Below are positions 16,314 through 25,547 of a stretch of 64,000 nucleotides of DNA, piece by piece (positions within the stretch are counted from its first letter, which is position 1; each line of letters opens with the position of its first letter). The notes under the pieces are model-generated. The model was not told the origin of the DNA and did not search any database. It saw nothing but the letters and a program-made list of their open reading frames with translations. The translations under genes were made by a program, and so were the position numbers. The stretch covers positions 298,162 through 362,161 of the forward strand of contig NZ_JANQLX010000009.1 in the NCBI RefSeq assembly GCF_028280385.1, written 5' to 3'. The stretch comes from Allomuricauda sp. (GTDB taxonomy: Bacteria > Bacteroidota > Bacteroidia > Flavobacteriales > Flavobacteriaceae).

Positions 16314-16792
16314 AGAAAGGTTACACAAAGGGTTTTACGGTCATGGAAGTGCTGCTTACAACGCTGATCAGTTCCATAATCATAGGTATGGTCTACTTTA
16401 CCTATGTCTCGTATACCCAGCAGTTGTTGCTATTTCAAAACGGGGTGGAGGAAAAAAACCATGTAAACCGTTTTTTGTTTCAGCTCAAAACTGATTTTTT
16501 CAACTCCGAAAAAGTGCTGCGCAAAGCAGAGGCGTTCCAAGTGGTGTTTTACGATACCAAAACAATTGACTACAAAATACGCGACGGAATACTGTTCAGA
16601 GAGGAAAATGGGCAAAAAGATAGCATCCAGGTTTTGACCAGCAGTTTTGAGACCTTGACAGATGATTTCCATCAACAAGAATTGGTAAGGTTGGCATCCC
16701 TAAATGCCTCGCTGTTCAACAAGCCGCTTGAGTTCGTGGTTGGGAAAGACTATCCCACCTTAATACAATTAAATCCAGACCATGGCCATTGA
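16310..16792 (+). CDS. Prepilin-type N-terminal cleavage/methylation protein
   Basis: This 160-aa pseudopilin has a textbook class III signal: MKKGYTKG followed by FTVMEVLLTTLISSIIIG, with Gly8 at -1, Phe9 at +1 and Glu13 at +5. The remaining ~125 residues form a globular C-terminal domain of GspJ-like size. Start and stop overlap both neighbours (ATGA at 16310; 11 bases with 16782), consistent with coupling. It should be an inner-membrane pseudopilin incorporated into the periplasmic pilus of the machine. Confidence 0.8.
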   Translation: MKKGYTKGFTVMEVLLTTLISSIIIGMVYFTYVSYTQQLLLFQNGVEEKNHVNRFLFQLKTDFFNSEKVLRKAEAFQVVFYDTKTIDYKIRDGILFREENGQKDSIQVLTSSFETLTDDFHQQELVRLASLNASLFNKPLEFVVGKDYPTLIQLNPDHGH

Positions 16793-17921
16793 TATCAGCA
16801 GCATAAACAAAAAAGAAAAAGGGGCCACGGGTTCCCAAACGCTGTCATTGGACCTTTCGCAATTAAACTTTGGAAATTCCAAAAAACTTGGCGCAAAGCA
16901 AAAATCGGTGCTCTACAAGGATTTGGCCACCCTCCTTAAGGCAGGGGTAGATTTTAAATCGGCCTTGGAAATTCTAGCCAACCAACAAAAGAAAAAAAAC
17001 ATAAAACTTCTATTGTCCAACCTTAAGAACGACGTAGTTGGCGGTAAAGGGTTTCACGAGGCCATGGAAAACGCGGGCACTTTTACGCCCTATGAACATT
17101 TTAGTGTAAAAATTGGCGAGGAGACCAAAAAATTGAATGTGGTGCTATTGGAGTTGCATCGATATTTTAAAAGACAGCTCAAGCTCCGAAAGCAAATCAT
17201 TTCAGTTATCACCTATCCGGCATTTGTGTTGGTACTCACTGTAGGTGTGCTGTACTTTATGTTGGCCTATGTGGTCCCCATGTTCAAATCGGTCTTTAAT
17301 CAGTTTGATGCGGAACTACCCGCGCTTACCAAAAATATTATCGGGCTGTCCGAAAAATTTCCAATCCTGTTTCTTGGATTCATTTTGATCATCCTGATCT
17401 TGTTTGCATTGGGCAAGGCCAATAGCAAGAATCCCCAATACCGAAATATCAAGTCAAAAGTGCTCCTAAAAACACCCTATTTCGGCAAACTCATCAAACG
17501 CATTTATCTGGCCCGTTTTTGTCAGTTCCTGGACTTGTTGCTCACTTCCAAAACCCCGCTGACAGAATCCTTGGACATGGTCAAAAAAATGATTGGCTTT
17601 TACCCCATTGAAAGTTCAATTGACGATATCAAAAGACGCATTATAAAAGGGTCTTCCCTGTCTTCGGCCATGGAAAAGCATCCCATTTATGAAAATAAGC
17701 TGATTTCCATGATCGCAGTGGCGGAGGAAATCAATGAACTGGATGCCATGTTCGGCAGGCTGGCGGATGAATATGACGAAGAAGTGGAACATCGCACCAA
17801 AATGATCGGAGTAATCTTGGAACCGGCCATAATCATTCTCATTGGTTTGATTGTGGGCACCATTATGATTGCCATGTACGCGCCCATGTTCGATTTGAGC
17901 AAAATAATCAATGGTGGTTAG
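16782..17921 (+). CDS. gspF: Type II secretion / type IV pilus inner-membrane platform protein GspF/PilC
   Basis: The 379-aa protein is of family length. Two GspF domains are visible: the first about residues 40-160 (YKDLATLLKAGVDFKSALEI), the second from about 245 (FCQFLDLLLTSKTPLTESLDM), each followed by membrane helices (VITYPAFVLVLTVGVLYFML; ILEPAIIILIGLIVGTIMIA). GspF/PilC is the polytopic platform that couples the cytoplasmic ATPase GspE to pseudopilus assembly. It sits between pseudopilin genes, a typical order. Confidence 0.92.
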   Translation: MAIDISSINKKEKGATGSQTLSLDLSQLNFGNSKKLGAKQKSVLYKDLATLLKAGVDFKSALEILANQQKKKNIKLLLSNLKNDVVGGKGFHEAMENAGTFTPYEHFSVKIGEETKKLNVVLLELHRYFKRQLKLRKQIISVITYPAFVLVLTVGVLYFMLAYVVPMFKSVFNQFDAELPALTKNIIGLSEKFPILFLGFILIILILFALGKANSKNPQYRNIKSKVLLKTPYFGKLIKRIYLARFCQFLDLLLTSKTPLTESLDMVKKMIGFYPIESSIDDIKRRIIKGSSLSSAMEKHPIYENKLISMIAVAEEINELDAMFGRLADEYDEEVEHRTKMIGVILEPAIIILIGLIVGTIMIAMYAPMFDLSKIINGG

Positions 17922-17968
17922 TATGTAGGAAAAAAGTTTAGATTTGTAATTCCCAAAATGTAATATTA

Positions 17969-18409
17969 GTGAATACTTTTTTACAGAATTTTCGTAATAA
18001 TAACAAACAGAAAAAGCATTATGTAGCTGCCTACTCAATGACGGAAATACTGATTGTGCTCTGCATTATCGGAATTCTGTTGCTCATGGTTTTGCCCAGT
18101 CAGACGTCTGTGATATCACAGGCAAAATCCATTGAGGCCCAAAGCATGCTCAATCATTTATACGGGCTTCAGAAAAACCATTTCTACAGATATTCCAGAT
18201 ACTCCACTGAATTTGAGGATATCGGTTTTGAACCGGCCCTGACCATAGAACAAGGTGGGCAGGCCATTTACAAAATCGAGATTGTGGAAGCATCAGCCAA
18301 CTCGTTTAAGGCCACGGCCACCTCCCTATCCGATTTTGACGGTGATGGAAATTTCAATACTTGGGAAATTGATGACAAAAAACTACTAAAGGAAATTGTA
18401 AAGGATTAA
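17969..18409 (+). CDS. Major pseudopilin-like protein (GspG-like)
   Basis: The 146-aa protein begins at a GTG (17969); no better ATG precedes the class III signal. The leader FRNNNKQKKHYVAA is followed by YSMTEILIVLCIIGILLLMV: cleavage after Ala21 places Tyr at +1 and Glu26 at +5. The C-terminal domain ends with ATSLSDFDGDGNFNTWEID, an Asp-rich loop reminiscent of the calcium site of GspG major pseudopilins. This is a good candidate for the major subunit. It has a 47-bp gap from gspF and its stop is one base from the prepilin-peptidase start. Confidence 0.75.
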   Translation: MNTFLQNFRNNNKQKKHYVAAYSMTEILIVLCIIGILLLMVLPSQTSVISQAKSIEAQSMLNHLYGLQKNHFYRYSRYSTEFEDIGFEPALTIEQGGQAIYKIEIVEASANSFKATATSLSDFDGDGNFNTWEIDDKKLLKEIVKD

Positions 18410-18410
18410 A

Positions 18411-18899
18411 ATGCTCAACCTTGTCTTCGAAATAATCTTGATTTCCGTCTTGCTTTTGACCTTTGTGCAAGATGTAAGGCATAGGGCCATCCATATTCTT
18501 TTGCCCCTGGCCATTGCGGTCATTGGATTATACTTCTTTTATGAAGGCGAACAGATATACATGACCCTGGTCCACAACTTTTTTTTTCTGCTTTGCATTT
18601 TTGTAGGATTATATCTTTACCTACTGGCGAAATATAGAAGCAAAATCAGTTTGTTGACTTCCATTGGACTAGGGGACATCCTCTTCTTTATTGCTGTAAT
18701 ACCATACTTTTCCACTACCAACTACATTCTCTTTTTTAGCACGGGAATGTTGTTCTCAATACTTGTATTCACAATTATAAAAATCGTATCCAAATCTGAG
18801 CTGGTGCCCCTGGCCGGACTACTGGCCCTCTATATGGTACTTCTAAAAGGGGTTTCCCATTGGATGGATTTAAACTTTTATAACAACAACTTTTTATGA
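18411..18899 (+). CDS. A24-family prepilin peptidase (catalytic part only)
   Basis: The 162-aa membrane protein has about six hydrophobic helices. It carries both catalytic aspartates of the A24 family: Asp21 in FVQDVRHR and Asp89 in the GxGD motif (SIGLGDILFF). The N-terminal zinc/methyltransferase half of full GspO/PilD is absent, so it resembles the short CpaA/FlaK-like forms. It would cleave the three pseudopilins encoded around it. Whether they are also N-methylated is unclear. Confidence 0.85.
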   Translation: MLNLVFEIILISVLLLTFVQDVRHRAIHILLPLAIAVIGLYFFYEGEQIYMTLVHNFFFLLCIFVGLYLYLLAKYRSKISLLTSIGLGDILFFIAVIPYFSTTNYILFFSTGMLFSILVFTIIKIVSKSELVPLAGLLALYMVLLKGVSHWMDLNFYNNNFL

Positions 18900-18954
18900 C
18901 ATAAAAGAACTAGCTGAAAAATCAACCTCATTCTAACCTCACCTACCACCAAAC

Positions 18955-20370
18955 ATGACTCCAGATATTGAACTGCCCATTGAAACCCTGCAAGCCATAA
19001 ATGCCGATTTGGCACACAATTATGGCATCATCCCCAAAGCGGTGGAAGATGGGTCGATTGGTTTTTTTGTGGACGAAAATATGGTCTTCGAGGACCTGGC
19101 CAATGAGCTCAGCCTCATTTTGGGCAAAGAGATTGAACTGCACCCAACACCTTCATCCTTTATCAAAAAAGCCCTGGTGCTGCATTACAGAAAAGGCAAA
19201 GGCCAGGAATCAACCAACAATGGCCAAAACCTGGAGTTGGATTCCCAGGATTTTCTTGAAGAACTCATACATGAGGCCAAGGCCATTGGCAGCAGTGACA
19301 TCCATTTTGAAGTGTATAAGGAAGATGCCAGAATTCGCTATAGAATAGATGGAAAACTCATCGAGAAATATAAAATTGAAAAAGAGAACTATCTAGAGCT
19401 TGTCAATAAGATCAAGATAAAATCCAACCTGGATATTACAGAAAAACGCCTCCCCCAAGATGGCAGAATCAATTATGACGAGTTCGACATCAGGGTTTCC
19501 ATACTACCCACGCTCCACGGGGAGAAAATTGTGATGCGTATCCTTGGTCGGGATACCAGTGCCCTGAGTATTGATAAGCTGGGTATGGATGCCGGGGAGA
19601 AAGAACATTACCTGCAAGCCCTGAAGGCATCCAAGGGAATTATTCTGATCAGTGGACCCACGGGATCGGGTAAAACCACCACGCTATATGCCAGCTTAAA
19701 ACTTCTGAACCATATCAAGACCAATATAGTAACTGTGGAGGACCCAATTGAATACACCTTAAAAGGGATAAACCAAGTGCAGCTTCGGGAAGACATTGGA
19801 CTTACTTTTACCAGCGCCCTCCGTACGTTTCTACGTCAAGATCCTGATATTATCATGCTTGGGGAAATCCGGGATGCGGCCACTGCCGAAATGGCCATTA
19901 GGGCCAGCCTCACCGGCCACTTGGTGCTTTCAACCATACACACCAATTCTGCCCTTGGAACCATTTCGAGGTTAATGGACATGGGAATACCTGCATTTTT
20001 GATAGCGGAAACCCTTAAAATATCCGTGGCCCAAAGACTGGTACGAAAGCTTTGCCCCCATTGCAAAAAAGAAGCTGATTCCGTTGATGCAGCCTATCAA
20101 AATGATGCTTTTGACTCTATCGGCAAACACTGGAAGAGTGTAGGCTGTGAACACTGTCACTATACTGGTTACAAAGGCAGAACGGCCATTTATGAAATTA
20201 TTCCCATAGATCATGGCTTTGCCAAGGAAATCAAGAAAAATGCATCCCAATTGGAAGAATACACCAGCAAGGAGAACATTTCAAGACTGCATGACAAAGC
20301 CATTGATTTGGTCCAAAAAGGAGTCACTTCCATCGAAGAGGTCTATTCAATCATTATAGAAGCACATTGA
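18955..20370 (+). CDS. gspE: Type II secretion ATPase GspE/PilB
   Basis: The 471-aa hexameric secretion ATPase has a short N-domain, then the N2 domain from about 95 (SSDIHFEVYKEDARIRYRID). Next come Walker A GPTGSGKT (234-241), the Asp box VEDPIEY, Walker B IIMLGEIRD (about 299-307) and the His box with LVLSTIHTNSA. The four-cysteine zinc site is present as CPHC...CEHC near 365-395. It is somewhat shorter than E. coli GspE because the N1 domain is reduced. It energises pseudopilus assembly with GspF and GspL. Its stop overlaps the region just before the secretin start. Confidence 0.95.
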   Translation: MTPDIELPIETLQAINADLAHNYGIIPKAVEDGSIGFFVDENMVFEDLANELSLILGKEIELHPTPSSFIKKALVLHYRKGKGQESTNNGQNLELDSQDFLEELIHEAKAIGSSDIHFEVYKEDARIRYRIDGKLIEKYKIEKENYLELVNKIKIKSNLDITEKRLPQDGRINYDEFDIRVSILPTLHGEKIVMRILGRDTSALSIDKLGMDAGEKEHYLQALKASKGIILISGPTGSGKTTTLYASLKLLNHIKTNIVTVEDPIEYTLKGINQVQLREDIGLTFTSALRTFLRQDPDIIMLGEIRDAATAEMAIRASLTGHLVLSTIHTNSALGTISRLMDMGIPAFLIAETLKISVAQRLVRKLCPHCKKEADSVDAAYQNDAFDSIGKHWKSVGCEHCHYTGYKGRTAIYEIIPIDHGFAKEIKKNASQLEEYTSKENISRLHDKAIDLVQKGVTSIEEVYSIIIEAH

Positions 20371-20372
20371 GA

Positions 20373-22307
20373 ATGATATTAAAGAGAATACTATTGATTG
20401 GCTGTCTGTTGTTTATGGGTTCCATGTATGCCCAAAGCACCAGACAAGATCTTGAAAGTTTATTTGAACAAATAGCAGAGGAAAGACCAGGATTGAACGA
20501 GCTTACGGAACTGGATGTGTCCGGGCTCACTTTGTTTGAGATCATTACTTCCTTGGCAGAGGAGCACCGGATCAATGTAAGTGTGGACACCAACCTTAAT
20601 GAATTGGTGGTTAGCAATTTCTTTGATGTCAGTGTCAAGGACGTTTTTCTTTTCCTTGCCACCAAGCATCAATTGGAAGTGGAATACATGAACGGGATCA
20701 TCATCTTTAAAAAACAAAAGGTGGTGGTTGAAAAGCCCAAGGAAAAGCCCAAAAAACCAATTGACATATCGTACAATGCCCAAAACCAATTTTTATCCGT
20801 TAAACTAAAAAACGATTCCCTTCCCCTCGTTGCCGAAAGGATTACGGAACTCTCCAACAAAAATATTGTACTGGCGCCGGAGGTGAAGTCCATGAAAGTT
20901 TCGGCTTATATCATCAACCGGCCATTTGACCAGGTGGTGGAAATGATTGCCAAATCCAATCAACTCATATCCTCAGTGGATGCCAACGGATTTTACTTTC
21001 TTTCCAAGGACCTTGAAGCTGAAAACCAGCCTGTTCCCGGCAATCGTAATTCAAGGTCAAACCGAAGGGTGGCCAGAAACTCCACAGCGAACAGAAACAT
21101 AGCGGCCGGCGAACTAAATGTATCCATTAAGGACAACGGATACCTTTCCGTAAAAGCTTATGAGGCCGATGCCACCTCCGTTATTGAACAAGCTTCAAAT
21201 TTGTTGAACATCAGTTACTTCATGTACGACAAACCTGATGAAGTATTGGTCACCCTTTATGCCGATAATATTGATTTTGATAGTCTTATCGACCATATTT
21301 TTAAGGGGAAACGCTATACTTCCAAAAAAGCGGATGACTTCTACTTTATTGGCCTCCAAACTACTGAAGGTCTTCGGGCCACTGAGCTTATCCAATTGGA
21401 AAACAGAACCATTGAAAGCGTGCTCAATACCCTTCCCAAGGCATATTCCCAGGATGTGGAAATGCAAGAATTCGTAGAGTTAAATGGAATTTTGGTTTCC
21501 GGTTCAAGACCTGTTTTGGAAGAATTGAAACAGGTCATCAAGGAACTGGATCAGGTTGTGCCGTTAATTCAGATTGAGGTGTTGATCGTACAATACCAAA
21601 AGAGTTATGATATACAAACGGGCCTGCAGGGAATATTGGGCAGCGAGGGCAAAGAAGTGGCCACGGAAGGGGTACTGTTCCCAACGGTTGACGCTACCGT
21701 AAATTCCAATTCCATTAATCAGCTTATTGATGCCTTTAACGGCCTTGGAATCATTAATATTGGTAAAGTGGCCGAGAATTTTTATGCCAATTTAAAACTG
21801 TTGGAAACCAATTCGGTCATCAACCTTAAATCTACCCCTAAAATTGCCACTTTGAGTGGACACAAGGCAAATGTCTCCATAGGGGAAACCAGCTACTACT
21901 TTGAGTCCACCAACCGCTTGATCAATTCTGGTATCAACGACAACATTTTGCAATCAGGGCAATGGAAACCCACGGAGGCCAACCTGAGTGTTGATATTCT
22001 GCCCTATGTTTCCAAAGATGAACATATCACCTTGGACATTGTGGTTGAAAAAAGTGCCTTTTTGGGCCGGGCCGGGGAAAATGCCCCACCAGGAAAGTCC
22101 ACCCAAAAATTTCAGTCCCTGATCCGGGTGAGAAACAATGAAATGATCCTCTTGGGAGGCTTGGATGAACTGGAAAAGGAAAACTCGGGGACGGGAACTC
22201 CATTTTTATCCAGGATTCCTGTGATCAATTGGTTCTTTAGTGGTCGAAGAAAAGCCAAGGAAAAATCCAAATTGCATGTTTTCATCAAACCCACGGTCAT
22301 TTATTGA
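20373..22307 (+). CDS. gspD: Secretin GspD/PilQ, outer-membrane pore of the secretion system
   Basis: From the ATG at 20373 (a TTG at 20367 overlaps gspE and is less likely) the protein has 644 aa. A signal peptide ends near MYAQ. N0/N1-type domains (LFEIITSLAEEHRINVSVD and following) lead to the C-terminal secretin domain. The domain shows VPLIQIEVLIVQYQ, LKSTPKIATLSGHKANVSIG, NEMILLGGL and the closing TPFLSRIPVINWFF. Between N0 and N1 lies a basic/low-complexity link (NRNSRSNRRVARNSTANRN). The secretin forms the gated outer-membrane channel. The stop overlaps the next ATG (TGATG). Confidence 0.93.
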   Translation: MILKRILLIGCLLFMGSMYAQSTRQDLESLFEQIAEERPGLNELTELDVSGLTLFEIITSLAEEHRINVSVDTNLNELVVSNFFDVSVKDVFLFLATKHQLEVEYMNGIIIFKKQKVVVEKPKEKPKKPIDISYNAQNQFLSVKLKNDSLPLVAERITELSNKNIVLAPEVKSMKVSAYIINRPFDQVVEMIAKSNQLISSVDANGFYFLSKDLEAENQPVPGNRNSRSNRRVARNSTANRNIAAGELNVSIKDNGYLSVKAYEADATSVIEQASNLLNISYFMYDKPDEVLVTLYADNIDFDSLIDHIFKGKRYTSKKADDFYFIGLQTTEGLRATELIQLENRTIESVLNTLPKAYSQDVEMQEFVELNGILVSGSRPVLEELKQVIKELDQVVPLIQIEVLIVQYQKSYDIQTGLQGILGSEGKEVATEGVLFPTVDATVNSNSINQLIDAFNGLGIINIGKVAENFYANLKLLETNSVINLKSTPKIATLSGHKANVSIGETSYYFESTNRLINSGINDNILQSGQWKPTEANLSVDILPYVSKDEHITLDIVVEKSAFLGRAGENAPPGKSTQKFQSLIRVRNNEMILLGGLDELEKENSGTGTPFLSRIPVINWFFSGRRKAKEKSKLHVFIKPTVIY

Positions 22308-23506
22308 TGAAGGAGAAAATATTACATATAGTCCGTGGAACAGAGAAATTTCTCTGCATTGAGGTGTGCTTCCATAAAACAGGTGTTACCTACAACACCC
22401 TTGAAATTTCCAAAAAGGAAAATCAATTATCCCTTGGGGACAAAGGTGTTTTTGAAGATATCGACGAACTAGCCAAGGTGGTTTCGAAGAACGCTCCGGT
22501 AATTCTGTCCTTCACTGGACATAGCATCATTACCAAAAAAGTAAAAAACACCCCAAAATATAGGGCTTCCATACTTTTCAACGCCAATATGGACGATTTC
22601 TATTGGTATGAAGTCCCACAATCTGATGAAATTTTCGTTTCCGTGATTCGCAAGCAATCCATGTTTGAGGAAATAGACCAATTGGAAGACAAAGGGTTTT
22701 CCGTAGTGGACATCAGTATTGGACCTTTTGTGGCAAGGACACTCAAGTCTTTGTTGCCTGAACTTAGCAGCATTCATACCCCAAATTATGAGTTGCAATT
22801 TGAAAACCAAGAGCTGATCAACTTTCAAAAACGGGTGGAAGACACCCCGGAAGCCTCACCCTATATTTTGGGGGAAGAATCCATTGAAACTAACAGTGTA
22901 ATTCCCTTTTCCAGTCTTTTGTTCTATCTGTACCCCAACGATGGCATTGAGGCCGATAAGGAATTTCTAAAATCAAAACGGCAAGAGTTCAAATATAAAA
23001 GGGCGTTTAATTTGGCTGGCATTATTGGGCTGTCACTGCTGTTTTGCTCCTTGCTCGTGAGCTATCTTTTGCTTGGATATTACCAAAACGAGTATATGGA
23101 ACTTGAGGTGGTTATGGGAGAGAAAAATATTGCCCATAACAAATTGTCCTTGTTGGAAGAAGACCAAAAAAACAAACAGGCCATTTTACTGGAATCCGGG
23201 TTGAACAACAACAAATATTTGGTGGAATATATCTCGGAAATTACCAAGGACACCCCTTCAGAAATCAATCTTACGGAACTGGCCCTATTCCCGCCTACTC
23301 GAAAAATAAAACCAAAGGAACGAATCCGTTTCAATCAAAATCTTATTCAAATCAATGGAACGGTTTCCTCCAATCAATCCTTCACGGAATGGATCCAAGA
23401 TCTTAAGGAGTCCAAATGGGTGGAAAGTCTGGAAATCATCGATTTTGTAAAAAATGGCAGGGAAAGCAGTTTTGAAATCAAATTAACCTTGGTTTTGGAT
23501 GTTTGA
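22307..23506 (+). CDS. GspL/PilM-PilN-like fusion
   Basis: The 399-aa protein has a cytoplasmic actin-like/PilM-like N-terminal part (about 1-230; starts KEKILHIVRGTEKFLCIEVC). One membrane helix follows near 235-258 (LAGIIGLSLLFCSLLVSYLL), then a periplasmic coiled coil and small alpha/beta domain (about 260-399; INLTELALFPPTRKI, IQINGTVSSNQSFTEWIQDL) of PilN type. GspL of T2SS has the same cyto-TM-peri arrangement and recruits GspE to the membrane. The ATG at 22307 overlaps the secretin stop by one base. Sequence similarity is weak; architecture and position carry the assignment. Confidence 0.7.
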   Translation: MKEKILHIVRGTEKFLCIEVCFHKTGVTYNTLEISKKENQLSLGDKGVFEDIDELAKVVSKNAPVILSFTGHSIITKKVKNTPKYRASILFNANMDDFYWYEVPQSDEIFVSVIRKQSMFEEIDQLEDKGFSVVDISIGPFVARTLKSLLPELSSIHTPNYELQFENQELINFQKRVEDTPEASPYILGEESIETNSVIPFSSLLFYLYPNDGIEADKEFLKSKRQEFKYKRAFNLAGIIGLSLLFCSLLVSYLLLGYYQNEYMELEVVMGEKNIAHNKLSLLEEDQKNKQAILLESGLNNNKYLVEYISEITKDTPSEINLTELALFPPTRKIKPKERIRFNQNLIQINGTVSSNQSFTEWIQDLKESKWVESLEIIDFVKNGRESSFEIKLTLVLDV

Positions 23507-24026
23507 GAATATAACATATCGGAAAAAGTTCTGGGGGCTTATGGCCTTGCTCATTATAATGGGCATAACCGCATACAAGAGATCCTACAGGCTCACGATT
23601 GATGCCTATAAGTCCTTGAAATCCTCCAAGGAAACCCTTGCCGATGCAACCGATTCACATGAAAGAATTGCTTTTCTGGAAGCTGAAGTGGAATTCCTGG
23701 ACAACATAATAGGTAAAAAAGCCGCCAATGCCGATTTGGTGCAGCAGGAGATTATAAATACTTATACCGACCTTGAAAGTGCCTCGGAACTCATCAAATT
23801 GGACGAGGTGCACAAGGCCAATAATGAATATTTCAATATCTACACCAACAAACTCCTATTGTCAGGGACGTTCAATCAGTTGCTGTCCGCCACCTATGAA
23901 TTTGAAAAGGATTTTGAGTTTTCCAGAATGGTCAGTATCCGGTTTTACGTGGAAAGGGAACCAAGAACCCGCAGAAAAAGACTTTACGAACAAATTATAT
24001 TCCAGAATTATGAGAAGATTGATTAA
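23499..24026 (+). CDS. PilO/GspM-like inner-membrane protein
   Basis: The 175-aa protein has a short cytoplasmic N-terminus, one membrane helix (FWGLMALLIIMGITAY), a coiled coil (about 35-85) and a small C-terminal alpha/beta domain. This is the layout of PilO and GspM, which pair with PilN/GspL to form the inner-membrane assembly platform. It overlaps the upstream gene by 8 bases and the downstream lipoprotein by 17. The identification is architectural; no catalytic motif is expected. Confidence 0.65.
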   Translation: MFENITYRKKFWGLMALLIIMGITAYKRSYRLTIDAYKSLKSSKETLADATDSHERIAFLEAEVEFLDNIIGKKAANADLVQQEIINTYTDLESASELIKLDEVHKANNEYFNIYTNKLLLSGTFNQLLSATYEFEKDFEFSRMVSIRFYVEREPRTRRKRLYEQIIFQNYEKID

Positions 24027-24966
24027 CACATTGTGCATAGTTTGTTCTTTGTACTTAACTGGCTGCGATGACGTATTTGTGGAAGATATTAGCGATGATA
24101 CCATAACCATTATGGCCCCGGTAAATGAGTCTCGCCTAAGTGGGAATGCCGTGCAGTTTCGTTGGACAACCTTGGAAGGGGCGGATAATTACCATATACA
24201 GATCATAGGAGATCAACAGAACATTGTATTGGACTCCTTGGTTGAAGTATCCATTTTTAATTATCAGATTGACCCCGGTGCTTATCAATGGAGGGTACGA
24301 GCTGAAAACTTTGCCTACGTCACCCCCTATACGCCCATTTCCCTATTTACCATCAATGCTTCGGACAATCTGACCAACCAGTTGGTTACCCTGGTTTCGC
24401 CCAATAATAATGTTTACCTGAACGCAGATGCCATTACCTTCAGTTGGCAGGGAATCACCACCGCAGATTCCTATCACTTTCAACTCTTAAAAAAAGACGG
24501 TGCGTCGGAGACCCAGATTTTTGAGGATACCGAAGTGGTGGATACTTCACTGAACCTGACCGAAAGTACTATTGAGGATGATGCAGAATACATTTGGCAA
24601 GTAAAAGCACAGAACAGTGCCAGCAGCACTTCATTTTTTAAAAGGTCCTTTTTTATTGATCGCCAAGCCCCTCCTGCCCCATCGTTGAATGGCCCTGCTG
24701 ATGACGCTGTATTTAACGTAGATGACGAAGTGGAGTTTGATTGGGCGTTTACGGACACTGGCGATCTTCAATCCCCCATCAGCGGAACCATAGAAATTGC
24801 CTCTGATGAGAATTTCAACACCATAGTGGCCTCCAATACCGGTACAAGCACAGAATTCACAACCACGTTTTCCAATTCGGGCACCTACCATTGGCGGGTC
24901 ACCGGTGAAGATGAAGCAGGCAATACCGGAGCAAAAAGCGATAGTAAATCCATTACCGTGAATTAG
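24010..24966 (+). CDS. Fn3/Ig-like repeat lipoprotein of the secretion cluster
   Basis: I start this at the ATG at 24010 (MRRLINTLCIVCSLYLTGC), because it gives a clean lipoprotein signal with Cys19; the frame is open further upstream but that part only shadows the previous gene. The 318-aa product then has three Ig/Fn3-like repeats, each with a VxFxW strand and an xYxWRVxA strand: about 30-110 (AVQFRWTTLEGADNYHIQII; GAYQWRVRAENFA), 120-205 and 215-318. It could act as the pilotin or an outer-membrane-anchored scaffold for the secretin or the substrate, but this is inference. Its stop overlaps the next start (TAGTG). Confidence 0.7.
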   Translation: MRRLINTLCIVCSLYLTGCDDVFVEDISDDTITIMAPVNESRLSGNAVQFRWTTLEGADNYHIQIIGDQQNIVLDSLVEVSIFNYQIDPGAYQWRVRAENFAYVTPYTPISLFTINASDNLTNQLVTLVSPNNNVYLNADAITFSWQGITTADSYHFQLLKKDGASETQIFEDTEVVDTSLNLTESTIEDDAEYIWQVKAQNSASSTSFFKRSFFIDRQAPPAPSLNGPADDAVFNVDDEVEFDWAFTDTGDLQSPISGTIEIASDENFNTIVASNTGTSTEFTTTFSNSGTYHWRVTGEDEAGNTGAKSDSKSITVN

Positions 24967-25448
24967 TGGAAAGAAAAAAAATAAATACCATTCTTATCAC
25001 TGCTGTAGCCCTTATTTGGGGCGTGGTGCTCTACAAATTCATATCCCCTTACTTTAGTGATCCCCCGGTGACTTTCACCGTGCAATCGGCCACAAAAAAA
25101 AGAACCGTGGCATCCAAGATAAAGGATACGGTGGTATTGATCTATCCTGCGCGCGATCCTTTTTTGGGTCGAGTGAGCCGGCCAAAAGCAAAAACAACCA
25201 AGCAAGTATCCAAACCCAGGACTACAAAACCGAAACCAGCCATCAATTTTGTGTGGCCCACCGTGGACTACATGGGATTTGTAAAATCCAAGACCAGTAA
25301 GAACCCTTTGGGTCTTGTTCGGATTGACGGGAAGCTACATAGGGTACACCTAAATGCCGTAGCCAACGGCTTAAAAGTCACCAAAATAAATGGTGATTTT
25401 ATCCAATTGACCCATGGGAAAAACTCCAAGGAGTTTAAGAAACAATAA
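24966..25448 (+). CDS. PilP/GspC-like bitopic protein
   Basis: The 160-aa protein starts at a GTG that overlaps the preceding stop. It has one N-terminal membrane helix (TILITAVALIWGVVLYKFI), then a Lys/Pro-rich linker (about 85-100, KPRTTKPKPAINFVWP) and a C-terminal small beta domain ending VDYMGFVKSKTSKNPLGLVR, HRVHLNAVANGLKVTKINGD. This resembles the HR/PilP domain that contacts the secretin N0 domain in GspC and PilP. It is the last clear machine component, with a 99-bp gap to the next gene. Confidence 0.65.
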   Translation: MERKKINTILITAVALIWGVVLYKFISPYFSDPPVTFTVQSATKKRTVASKIKDTVVLIYPARDPFLGRVSRPKAKTTKQVSKPRTTKPKPAINFVWPTVDYMGFVKSKTSKNPLGLVRIDGKLHRVHLNAVANGLKVTKINGDFIQLTHGKNSKEFKKQ

Positions 25449-25547
25449 AAGTTATTAACAAGTAATTTTTGATAGTTTTTGTAAGTATATTTTTAATATA
25501 TTTAACTCCCTCTTTTAACTTTTAACAAGTATTATCTTTCAAAATAA

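Noticed and set aside
23773..24009. Upstream extension of the Fn3 lipoprotein frame
   Set aside because: It lies wholly inside the PilO-like gene in another frame and would bury the lipoprotein signal beginning at 24010.
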